From positions 1-64,000 of the forward strand of contig NZ_JAERQF010000002.1 of NCBI RefSeq assembly GCF_016734815.1: a stretch of 64,000 nt of DNA, in the 5' to 3' direction. Below are positions 25,005 to 32,963 of this stretch, one piece after another. Position numbers and translations under genes: made by a program. The notes below the pieces were generated by a model. It saw nothing but the letters and a program-made list of their open reading frames with translations, was not told the origin of the DNA and searched no databases. How positions within the stretch are numbered: the first letter of the stretch is position 1; each line of letters begins with the position of its first letter. Origin of the DNA: Hymenobacter rubidus. GTDB taxonomy: Bacteria > Bacteroidota > Bacteroidia > Cytophagales > Hymenobacteraceae.

Positions 25005-26942
25005 ATGAATTTCAACGCCTTATTCTCACAATCCGACAATGCTACTGAGCGCCCGTTTTACCTGTGGCCAACAGCCGTTTTGGCGTTGACGGTGCAGGCG
25101 GTTGTGCTGGCTAACACGTACGCTTCGTTGCTGTTTAACCCGGGCCAATATTTGATTTGCAGCCACTATGATGGCATCAAAAGCTACTTTTCCCTGGCTT
25201 CGTTTCTGAGGCAGCCCCTAAGCGATGGAATGTTGATACACGGCCATAACTACCCGTTTGGGGAATACATCTATTACACCGACTGTGCGCCGCTGCTAGC
25301 GGCCCCGTTGCATTGGCTGGTGCAGACGGTACCAAGCCTGGGGCCGTATGGGCTGTATTTCTTTGACCTGTTTATTTTGAGCGGTTTGGTGGTTTCCACC
25401 GGCCTGTTGGTTCTGATACTGCGTCGGCTGGGCCTGCCGGCTTGGTTTACGGTATTGCTGGCGGTGACCCTGCCCTGGCTGGCACCTCAGGCGTATCGGT
25501 TGCAGGTAGGCCATATGAGCCTTAGCTACACGCCAGCCATACTGTTTACCGCCTGGGGATTACAGCGGCTGTACAACGCGTGGAAAGCTAGCCGGCCGTT
25601 GGGCAAGCACTTTGGGCTGCTGCTGGCTGGCGTTGTGGCCGCGTCGTGGCTGCATTTCTACTATTTGCCACTCATGAGCGGCTTGGTTGTCCTATTTGTA
25701 GCCGTACTCTTGATTGAAAGCTGGCGTACGCACCGGCCGTGGCAAGGGCTGGTGCTGGGTACAGCGGGCTTGCTGGCAGGCGCCGTGGCCCTTACCTGGG
25801 GGCTGCTGCAGGTGCTGGACGGCCGCTATAGCCAACGCCCCGTGGGCAGCAATGGCTACGATTGGATAGAATGGAAACTGCAGTTTAGCTCGCTCTTCAC
25901 CGGGTATATCTACAACAAGGTCCGTTTTCCCTTTGAGCGCACCAGTGGCGTCCCATACGAGTCGGTGTCTTATCTGACCGGCTTCGTGCTCTTTGGCTTG
26001 CTGGCGGTGGCAGTGCTGGCCCTGTTGCGCCGCCTGCCCAAAGAGGCGCACCTTTCTCACCAATTGGCCAACGAAAACGCAGGGTTTGTGAAATATTTCC
26101 TGCTGGCGGCCATCCCAATGGCCATTATCGCCCTGGGAGAAAGCATTGACATCGATAACGGCAACTACATCCTCTATAATTACCTGAACGTGTTTCGCTG
26201 GCTGCATAAGCTCACCGACCGGGTAACCCAGTTTCGAGCGCTGGGACGCTTTGTCTGGCCTTTCTGGTGGGCAGTGCTGTTGGGCTTTGGCTGGTATGCG
26301 GCTCAGTGGCGGCGCATCCCGGGGCTGCGCTGGGTGCTGCCGGTGCTGTGCGGGCTTCTGGTGACTGACGCTGTGAATGCCGTCCAATTCTACCACACCG
26401 AAACCCAACGCCCCAACCTGCTGGCCCAAAGTGGGGAGCTGGAGCCCATGCAACAGCTGGTGGGCTGGCCCAAGGCAAACCGCTATCAGGCCATCTTGCC
26501 TATTCCCTTCTACCACGCCGGCACCGAATGGCAGGACGAGCCCAGCAACTTCAACACGGACCCGGACGACCCCCACTGCAACCGCACCTACCAACTATCG
26601 ATGGTGACCGGCCTGCCGCTCATGTCACAGAAAGCGACCCGGTCCATCAGCAGCCAAGCCGAGCAGTTGTATTCCATGTTTAAGCTCGGTGGGCCGGACC
26701 CCGCCCTGCTGGCATTACTCGACCAGCGGCCCATCCTGGTGTTTGTGGATACTGCTTATTTCGACGGGCGCAACAATTATTACCGCGACCTGCTGCGCGA
26801 GCGCCCCACGATGAAGGCGGTCTATGAGCGGGAGCCCGCTTTCATTCAGGAGCAAGGCATGCGGCGCATCCGGCACCAGGGCAGTTGGTCGCTATACGAG
26901 TGGTTTCCCAAAGGCACAGCCGCAGCGGCATCGCGGCTTTAG
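25005..26942 (+). CDS. Large multi-membrane protein, GT-C-like, paralogue of the 32964-35273 gene
   Basis: The 645-residue product has about 10-12 hydrophobic helices (residues 15-480) and a C-terminal soluble part. The first extracytoplasmic loop holds an Asp (YDGIKSYF) and then HNYPFGEYIYY, the layout of lipid-linked-sugar GT-C glycosyltransferases. It shares with the minus-strand 769-residue protein the patterns NYPFGE, QFRALGRFVWPF (QFRSLGRFAWPF there), AILPIPF (AIMPLPY) and TGLPLM (TGLPLL). Start 25005 is supported by the -7 element at 24953. The donor and acceptor are unknown. Confidence 0.75.
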   Translation: MNFNALFSQSDNATERPFYLWPTAVLALTVQAVVLANTYASLLFNPGQYLICSHYDGIKSYFSLASFLRQPLSDGMLIHGHNYPFGEYIYYTDCAPLLAAPLHWLVQTVPSLGPYGLYFFDLFILSGLVVSTGLLVLILRRLGLPAWFTVLLAVTLPWLAPQAYRLQVGHMSLSYTPAILFTAWGLQRLYNAWKASRPLGKHFGLLLAGVVAASWLHFYYLPLMSGLVVLFVAVLLIESWRTHRPWQGLVLGTAGLLAGAVALTWGLLQVLDGRYSQRPVGSNGYDWIEWKLQFSSLFTGYIYNKVRFPFERTSGVPYESVSYLTGFVLFGLLAVAVLALLRRLPKEAHLSHQLANENAGFVKYFLLAAIPMAIIALGESIDIDNGNYILYNYLNVFRWLHKLTDRVTQFRALGRFVWPFWWAVLLGFGWYAAQWRRIPGLRWVLPVLCGLLVTDAVNAVQFYHTETQRPNLLAQSGELEPMQQLVGWPKANRYQAILPIPFYHAGTEWQDEPSNFNTDPDDPHCNRTYQLSMVTGLPLMSQKATRSISSQAEQLYSMFKLGGPDPALLALLDQRPILVFVDTAYFDGRNNYYRDLLRERPTMKAVYEREPAFIQEQGMRRIRHQGSWSLYEWFPKGTAAAASRL

Positions 26943-27054
26943 CGCGTAATAATACAGCGAGCGCATGCCCTGCGGGCTTATCGCTTTTGCGGCGGCCGAC
27001 GGTCCGGCTACTACGGCTAAATCCCCCTATGTTTACGCTTTCAATACCTTCCCG

Positions 27055-27780
27055 ATGGATTTAAAAGAACTGGAAAACGGCGTTAACCCGGAAACACATT
27101 GGTACTACCAGAGCAAAAAGCTGCCCCTGTTTTTCTATGCTGAACGGCTGCTGAATAGCGGCCATCCCCTGACCATCGTGGACGTGGGGGCTGGCTCTGG
27201 GTTCTTCGCGCTGGAGTTAGAGAAGCACTACCGCGCTTCCATTGCGAAAGTGTACCTGGTTGATATAGGCTATTCTGCCGAAGAAATAGCCAGCACGAAA
27301 GGTCAAAAAATTGAAAAAGTGGTCGCCATTCCCTCCGTCATCGAAAATGCACTTGTGCTGCTGATGGATGTGCTCGAGCACCTTCCCGATGACTTGGCCA
27401 TGCTTCAGTCCATCAAGGAAGCCTGCGTAGGCACGAATAATTACTTTTTCATCACAGTACCGGCGTTTCAGTCCCTGTGGAGCGGGCATGACGTATTTCT
27501 GGGGCACTACCGCCGCTACCGTATTCCCATGCTGCGCCAAGTATTGGAAAAAGCGAAGTTTCGCCACATTAGCAATTACTACCTCTACGGCAGTCTGTTT
27601 TCCCCTATTTGGGCCGTGCGGCGCCTCAGTAATCTTTCCAAAAAGGAAGCCGCCTCGAACATGCGGCCCGCCCATCCAGTCATCAATCGCCTACTTCTGG
27701 GCCTGACCAGTGTCGAAATGAAATTCACCACTGCCAACAAGCTTTTTGGGGTGACATGCGTCGGGCAGGGCCAAATTTAA
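27055..27780 (+). CDS. Class I SAM-dependent methyltransferase
   Basis: The 241-residue product has motif I IVDVGAGSGFFALEL, an acidic VYLVDIG strand and LLMDVLEHLPDD, the UbiG/Methyltransf_12-type post-motif region, then TVPAFQSLWSGHD and GHYRRY. Proteins with this last block are common among glycan genes in Bacteroidota (from memory). I chose ATG 27055 because the upstream in-frame stretch is low complexity. The substrate is not known; a sugar or lipid-linked intermediate is plausible from context. Confidence 0.8.
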   Translation: MDLKELENGVNPETHWYYQSKKLPLFFYAERLLNSGHPLTIVDVGAGSGFFALELEKHYRASIAKVYLVDIGYSAEEIASTKGQKIEKVVAIPSVIENALVLLMDVLEHLPDDLAMLQSIKEACVGTNNYFFITVPAFQSLWSGHDVFLGHYRRYRIPMLRQVLEKAKFRHISNYYLYGSLFSPIWAVRRLSNLSKKEAASNMRPAHPVINRLLLGLTSVEMKFTTANKLFGVTCVGQGQI

Positions 27781-27902
27781 CGACTGCTTCTTGATGACAT
27801 CACTGCCCTGGCCCTAAGCATTCGCCCTATCGAGCCCGATTTAGGGTGTCCAAAGTTTACCGCGCACCAGCGTCAGCACAAGGATTAGGTTGAACTCATT
27901 GC

Positions 27903-27910
27903 TAGCTTTG
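27903..27910 (+). promoter_or_regulatory. -7 element for GT2 gene
   Basis: TAGCTTTG matches TAnnTTTG and lies 29 bases upstream of the TTG start at 27940. Confidence 0.5.
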
Positions 27911-27939
27911 CAGTAGCCTTTGATTAACTCCAAAATCTT

Positions 27940-28758
27940 TTGCGCTTTCTCTCCCTTGTTATTCCCGCTTATAACGAAGCCGCAAGGCTAGGCAGTACGC
28001 TTAAAAAAGTACTGGCCTACCTTCACGCGCAGCCTTTTCACAGCGAGGTCATCGTCGTCGATGATGGGTCCACTGATGATACGGTGCAAGTCGTGCAAAC
28101 CATTTTTGCTGGCCGAACAGAAAACATTCTTACCCGCTTAATCAGCTATCCGGTCAATGAGGGCAAAGGGTATGCCGTGCGCAAAGGGCTGCTGGCAGCC
28201 GAAGGCAAAGTAGCGGTGTTCTCCGATGCGGATTTATCGACGCCCATTACCGAACTGCCAAAAGTGCTTGACCCCATTATGACCGGCAGCTTCGATGTGG
28301 TCTTTGGTTCTCGCGCGCTCGAACGCAGCTTAATTGGCGTGCACCAGCCGTGGTTGCGGGAGCAAAGCGGGCGGCTCTTCAATACGATTATGCAACTGGT
28401 GACCGGACTGCCGTATGCCGATACCCAGTGCGGCTTCAAAGCATTCCGACTCGACGTCTGCCGTCCGCTCATTGAAAATGCCATCCTGAACCGATTTGGG
28501 TTTGACGTAGAACTGCTTTACTTAGCCCACAAGGCAGGCTTGCGTCTCAGTGAGCAGCCCGTGCGCTGGGACGATGCTGCTGGCAGCAAAGTGGGTATTT
28601 TCAGTGGCATTGATGGCTTCCGCGAACTATACCAGTTGCGCCGCCGAGCTGGGAGCGGCTATTACAATGCGGCTTTGCAGCGTACGCGCCAAACGGTAGC
28701 CGAAGGGGTTGGAACACCGGAAGATGCTTCCCTCCCCATGCACATCCATAACAAGTGA
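27940..28758 (+). CDS. GT2 glycosyltransferase, dolichyl-phosphate glucosyltransferase-like
   Basis: This GT-A fold enzyme of 272 residues has VIPAYNEA, the VDDGSTDDT nucleotide site, SDADLSTP (metal-binding DxD equivalent), VFGSRA and CGFKAFR. These fit the ALG5/DPG-synthase branch that makes polyprenyl-phosphate sugars, the donors used by GT-C membrane enzymes such as its neighbours. No C-terminal membrane helices are present. The start codon is probably TTG at 27940, as no ATG precedes the RFLSLVIPAYNE strand. Confidence 0.85.
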   Translation: MRFLSLVIPAYNEAARLGSTLKKVLAYLHAQPFHSEVIVVDDGSTDDTVQVVQTIFAGRTENILTRLISYPVNEGKGYAVRKGLLAAEGKVAVFSDADLSTPITELPKVLDPIMTGSFDVVFGSRALERSLIGVHQPWLREQSGRLFNTIMQLVTGLPYADTQCGFKAFRLDVCRPLIENAILNRFGFDVELLYLAHKAGLRLSEQPVRWDDAAGSKVGIFSGIDGFRELYQLRRRAGSGYYNAALQRTRQTVAEGVGTPEDASLPMHIHNK

Positions 28759-28990
28759 TAGTGCGAACTCAAGTCCCCGGTGACGTTGCAGGCCACGACA
28801 ACCAGTCCAGCTTAAGGGGTCACCGTCAATCTGTTCTGAAACACAAGGCTTTCGCATTTGATTGCGCCATGCTCTGGCGTTTAAGCATCAGAAATATCCG
28901 ATGCTTGTGTGAAAGCCCACCGTCTATTTAATGTAATACGTCCCTACACAAGTGGGCATAAGGCTTCGTCTTTTCAGAAGCGCGGCACAG

Positions 28991-28998
28991 TATTTTTG
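28991..28998 (+). promoter_or_regulatory. -7 element upstream of the ArnT-like gene
   Basis: TATTTTTG matches TAnnTTTG and lies 39 bases before the ATG at 29038. The 28759-29037 gap is otherwise without recognisable features. Confidence 0.5.
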
Positions 28999-29037
28999 CT
29001 ATCCCATGTTTGTGTCTGGGCACTGCAGTATAATTAT

Positions 29038-30609
29038 ATGATTCCTTCAAAGGCTTCACGCTGGTCGTTCCGCCCACGTCCCTACCACGTCGCGGCAGCG
29101 TTGTTTTTTATTGTATTAGGGGCTGCCTTCTATACTCCTTACCTTTCCGAACTGCCAACCGGTATTCATACCTGGGCCCAGTGTGACCGGCTGGCCCTCG
29201 CATTTAATTTCTACGATTACGGGCTGCATTTTCTAACGCCTCAAACGTACTCGCTTGCATCGATTGGCGGAGTAACAGGGGTAGAGTTTCCGCTACAAGC
29301 TTACTTAGCGGCGCTTGGCGGCTTGGTTTTTGGGCGCGGCAGTATTGTTACGCTGTTTCGGCTACTTGATGTTGCGATGGTCGTATTGGGGTTTTATTAC
29401 CTTTTTCGGCTCGTGTACGAGCATACCGGGCATTTTATAGCCGGATTGGTACCGGGAGCCTTTTTGCTGGCTTCGCCTTTTTTTGCCTTCTACGCAGGCA
29501 GTTTCATTCCCGACCCGTTTAGCCTGAGCATCAGCTTTATTGCCTATTATTACTGGTTTTGCTTTTTCGAAAAAAGGCGCTTTGTTGATTTACGGCTTTC
29601 GCTGTTGCTACTGGCTTTGGCGGGCCTCATCAAAACTACTTGCGCCATGCATTTTGGGGCTGTTGCGGGAATCACGCTGCTATGGGCTTTTTTGCAGCCC
29701 CAGCTTCTGTTACCCAAGGAGCGCTGGCAACTGCTTCTGGTGTCAGCGGCTGGCGCGGGGCTTATTGTGGTCTTTTTCCTGCATAATCAATACCTCAACG
29801 CCACCTACCAGTCGTGGATGTTCAAATCGAGTGCGAACCCGGTGGAAGGCGTGGACGAATGGCACGAAGTGATTTACTCCATTCGGCAGAATTGGCTGCA
29901 AGAGTACGCAACCAGCACGCAATACCGAACCCTGGGCGTCTGCCTAGGGCTGTTTCTGGTATTCTTGCTTCCTAATTTGCGTCGCTTTCTGCCCCTGACG
30001 CTGTTGTTCGGGGCATCGGTCCTTATCGCCTACGCTTTCACCCAGATAATGGGCGCCGGGCTTGGCGTTCACGATTATCACATGATATGTGCAATGGGTC
30101 CCCCGGCCATGCTGTTGCTGGTACTGGGTTTGCTGAACCTCGGGCGCTACGCAGGACGAGTTCGTCTGCTTACCAGTGTGGGCCTGGGCGTACTGGTGTT
30201 TTTTTTGGTGGCCAACGGCTACAAGCGTCTGCACCGACGCATGAGCGACGACTACCCGCCCTTCACGCCCTACGCCCACGTGTGGATGCGGGGCGGAGCT
30301 GCCGAACTTGCCAAAGCCGGGGTCCCTGCAGGGGCCAACATTTTGGCATTCAATGAAGGTGCGCCAAACGTTGCGTTGGTTTATTTCGACCGCCGCGGTA
30401 TTAACTGGCAGCCCGAAAACGTGGCGACAGTTACCTCCGATAACTTTCTCGACCGCATGGCTATCGATAGTCTTGACTATGTAGTAATGGCCCCCAGTGT
30501 GTACGCACAAATGGCCCCGCAACACGCGGCCATGGCCATCGACTTTGAAACCGTGGGCCAGCAGCCCGCCGTCGTGTTGCGCCGACGCAATCGCCTGCAC
30601 CCTTGGTAG
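29038..30609 (+). CDS. Membrane glycosyltransferase-like protein (GT39/ArnT-like)
   Basis: The 523-residue product has about 11 hydrophobic helices. After the first helix the loop reads THTWAQCDRLALAFNFYDYG, and later come FYAGSFIPDPFSLSI and LAGLIKTTCAMH, a layout like PMT/ArnT-type transferases that use lipid-linked sugars. A soluble C-terminal domain of about 120 residues follows. Start ATG 29038 removes a polar, low-complexity extension and is supported by the -7 element at 28991. It lies 41 bases before the first of three paralogous lipoproteins. Confidence 0.72.
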   Translation: MIPSKASRWSFRPRPYHVAAALFFIVLGAAFYTPYLSELPTGIHTWAQCDRLALAFNFYDYGLHFLTPQTYSLASIGGVTGVEFPLQAYLAALGGLVFGRGSIVTLFRLLDVAMVVLGFYYLFRLVYEHTGHFIAGLVPGAFLLASPFFAFYAGSFIPDPFSLSISFIAYYYWFCFFEKRRFVDLRLSLLLLALAGLIKTTCAMHFGAVAGITLLWAFLQPQLLLPKERWQLLLVSAAGAGLIVVFFLHNQYLNATYQSWMFKSSANPVEGVDEWHEVIYSIRQNWLQEYATSTQYRTLGVCLGLFLVFLLPNLRRFLPLTLLFGASVLIAYAFTQIMGAGLGVHDYHMICAMGPPAMLLLVLGLLNLGRYAGRVRLLTSVGLGVLVFFLVANGYKRLHRRMSDDYPPFTPYAHVWMRGGAAELAKAGVPAGANILAFNEGAPNVALVYFDRRGINWQPENVATVTSDNFLDRMAIDSLDYVVMAPSVYAQMAPQHAAMAIDFETVGQQPAVVLRRRNRLHPW

Positions 30610-30650
30610 GTGCTATGCCAGAGCTCTTCCGACTGATAATCAGCTATGTA

Positions 30651-31205
30651 ATGTCTCAAGTAATTCAAAAAATTTGGCTTCTGCTTTTGTTCGCCCTATG
30701 GGCTTCGGGATGCGAGCCTCGTAATGGAAGGTTCGAGACTAAGCAACACGAGCTAATGCATACCAGCTTCGAAGACGTAGCAGGCTGGATGCCCGAAATA
30801 CCGCCGTCCCTTGCCACGGAGAAGGCGCACACTGGGAAATACTCCATCCGCGTAGACGCGCAGAATGCTTATTCGCTCACCTACCGTGCCAGTTTGGGCG
30901 CGCTGAGTAGCGGCCACCGGCCACGCCGGCTCACCCTTAGCGCTTGGGTATGGGTGCCCAGCTTCCGCGAAAACGCGGTAATTGTGGCGGCTGTCACCAA
31001 CCCCAGCGACCCCGACCACCCTATCATGAGCAAGTACGTGTACCTCAACGACAGCGGTCCATTTGAGAAGTGGAAGTACGTGAGCCGCGACTTGGACCTG
31101 CCCGCCGAGATTCATTCTACTACTCAGCTGGTGATTTACCTCTGGAGGGTAAACGCTCAGGAGCCGGTGTATGCCGACGACCTGCGCCTCACCGAGCTGT
31201 GGTAG
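30651..31205 (+). CDS. Jelly-roll-like lipoprotein, paralogue A
   Basis: The 184-residue product has a signal peptide with lipobox ASGC, then one beta-rich domain. Shared landmarks with paralogues B (31280) and C (36977) are F-[DE]-x3-GW, KAHTGKYSIRV, AWVWVP, KWKYVSRDLDLP and YLWR...PVYADDL. The strand pattern and the final DDL resemble carbohydrate-binding jelly rolls, which is inference. It follows the ArnT-like gene by 41 bases and precedes paralogue B by 74, so the three may form one transcript. No function is known to me. Confidence 0.75.
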   Translation: MSQVIQKIWLLLLFALWASGCEPRNGRFETKQHELMHTSFEDVAGWMPEIPPSLATEKAHTGKYSIRVDAQNAYSLTYRASLGALSSGHRPRRLTLSAWVWVPSFRENAVIVAAVTNPSDPDHPIMSKYVYLNDSGPFEKWKYVSRDLDLPAEIHSTTQLVIYLWRVNAQEPVYADDLRLTELW

Positions 31206-31279
31206 CAGTACCGGGTATTCTTACCTGTTTCCTTAATCAATAACTCTTACCTACTAAACCCTTTACGTTTTCTGATTTT

Positions 31280-31828
31280 ATGAAGACTCCCCTACTTTTG
31301 CTGGGCTCCCTGGTGGCCCTGACGGTTGCAGGCTGCGGCGGCAGCGACAGTTCCGCGGCCGACCCCAGCCTGCTGGTCAGCTGCGACTTTGACACCCTGG
31401 CTGGCTGGCTGCCCGAAGCTCAGAGTGGCATGCTCAGCCGCGATAAGGCCCACTCTGGCCGCTACGCGATAAAAGTGGAGCCCGGTCACGATTACAGCCT
31501 GAGCTATAAAGCCCCCCTAGGCCAGCTGCACGAAACGCGCGTTAAAAAAATTAAGGTGACGGCCTGGGCATTCGTGCCAACGGCCGATGCCAAAGCCTCG
31601 CTCGTGGTAACTGTGGGTAACTCGGACCCTGCCAACGACAAGCCGCTGATGTGGGATGCCGTGGAAGTGAACAGCACAAAAGACACGGGCAAATGGACCG
31701 AAGTGAGCAAAGAGTTTACCATTCCCGACAATGCCATGCCGACCAGCCCGCTGGGCGTTTACCTGTGGCGCACCGGCGGCAGCCAGCCCGTGTACCTCGA
31801 CGATTTGCGCATAAAGGCGGTAGAATAA
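31280..31828 (+). CDS. Jelly-roll-like lipoprotein, paralogue B
   Basis: The 182-residue product has signal peptide and lipobox VAGC followed by a Gly/Ser linker. The core keeps DFDTLAGW, KAHSGRYAIKV, Y-K-LGQL, AWAFVP, KWTEVSKEFTIP and GVYLWRTGG...PVYLDDL, collinear with paralogues A and C. Adjacent tandem placement with A suggests duplication. It is probably exposed on the outer membrane. A GC-rich hairpin follows at 31880. Confidence 0.78.
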   Translation: MKTPLLLLGSLVALTVAGCGGSDSSAADPSLLVSCDFDTLAGWLPEAQSGMLSRDKAHSGRYAIKVEPGHDYSLSYKAPLGQLHETRVKKIKVTAWAFVPTADAKASLVVTVGNSDPANDKPLMWDAVEVNSTKDTGKWTEVSKEFTIPDNAMPTSPLGVYLWRTGGSQPVYLDDLRIKAVE

Positions 31829-31879
31829 GGCAGTACCGGGGCCGCCGGCAGGGCCGGGGCGCTGGGTTTGGCTGCTGCA

Positions 31880-31908
31880 CGGGGGCCGGCTAGTGCAGCC
31901 GGCCCCCG
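31880..31908. terminator. Hairpin between convergent genes
   Basis: CGGGGGCCGGCT (31880-31891) and its exact reverse complement (31897-31908) form a 12-bp stem with a 5-base loop. It lies between the stops of lipoprotein B and a minus-strand GT2 gene and could act on both. Confidence 0.5.
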
Positions 31909-31927
31909 CGTTGGGTTTAGGCGGGGG

Positions 31928-32872
31928 CTAGTGCCCCTTGCGGGGTGTTGTCAGGCCGTCGTCGGTTTCGCGAATCAAGTAGGGGGGGCGCTGCTTGGAC
32001 TGCACGAACAGCCGGCCGAGGTATTCGCCCATGATGCCCAGCACCAACAATTGAATGCCCCCAATAAAGAGCACACTTACCAGCACGGAGGCCCAGCCCG
32101 ATACGGCCCGGTTGGTGAAGAGCAACACATAGATGGCATAAAAGGCATACGCAAAGGCCACGGCCGATACGCAGACGCCCGCCAGCGTGGCAAAATGCAG
32201 GGGCCGTACGCTGAACGAGGTGATGCCGCTGAGGGCCAGTTTCACCATTTTGCGCACCGTGTACTTGGTGGTGCCCCGAAACCGGGGCTCGGGGGTGTAC
32301 TCCACTCGTTTTTGCCGGAAGCCTACCCAATGCACAAACCCACGCAGAAACAACTCCACATCGGGACTGGCCCGTATTACGTCTACCACGCGCCGGTCCA
32401 GCAGGCGGTAATCAGCAGTGCCCGGCTCGAAGCTCACGCTTGACAGCTTGTTCATGAGGCCATAAAACGCAGCCGAGGTCTTCCGCTTTAGCCAAGGCAG
32501 TTTTTCGTCATCGCGGCGCTGGGTGTATACGATGTCGTAGCCTGAGAGCCAGTGCCCCAGCAATTCAGGAATGAGGCGCGGCGGATGCTGCAAGTCGGCG
32601 TCGAGCGAAATAACACAGTCACCAGTGGCGTAGTCGAGGCCGGCGCGCAGGGCACTTTGGTGGCCAAAGTTGCGGGCCAGCAGGAGGTAGTGCACTTCCG
32701 GGTCTTGGGTGCGCATGTCGCGCAGCACGCGCTCGGTGCCGTCGCTTGAGCCGTCGTCCACGAATATTAATTCCCGCTCGTAGCGCCCGCCCAAATGCTC
32801 TTTGATGCGGGCGCACACTTCGGGCAGGTTTTCTTCTTCGTTGAAGGCTGGAATGACGATGGAGATGCGCAT
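31928..32872 (-). CDS. GT2 polyprenyl-phosphate glycosyltransferase with two C-terminal membrane helices
   Basis: The 314-residue product has VIPAFNEEENL, VDDGSSDGT, LDADLQHPP and the FRG-TKYT amphipathic region, then two membrane helices (about 225-290). This is the GtrB/DPM1/ArnC layout, which loads a sugar on undecaprenyl phosphate at the cytoplasmic face. Start ATG 32872 puts the protein at MRISIVIPAFN. It probably makes the donor for one of the GT-C-like membrane proteins around it. Confidence 0.87.
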   Translation of the reverse strand: MRISIVIPAFNEEENLPEVCARIKEHLGGRYERELIFVDDGSSDGTERVLRDMRTQDPEVHYLLLARNFGHQSALRAGLDYATGDCVISLDADLQHPPRLIPELLGHWLSGYDIVYTQRRDDEKLPWLKRKTSAAFYGLMNKLSSVSFEPGTADYRLLDRRVVDVIRASPDVELFLRGFVHWVGFRQKRVEYTPEPRFRGTTKYTVRKMVKLALSGITSFSVRPLHFATLAGVCVSAVAFAYAFYAIYVLLFTNRAVSGWASVLVSVLFIGGIQLLVLGIMGEYLGRLFVQSKQRPPYLIRETDDGLTTPRKGH

Positions 32873-32963
32873 AGAACGCGGGAAGGTAGTGAAGGACCGT
32901 ACCAGCAAAAGGTGAACAGAACCAGCCCGGCCGCCAAAGCTACGGCGCAGGTACCGGCAGGCC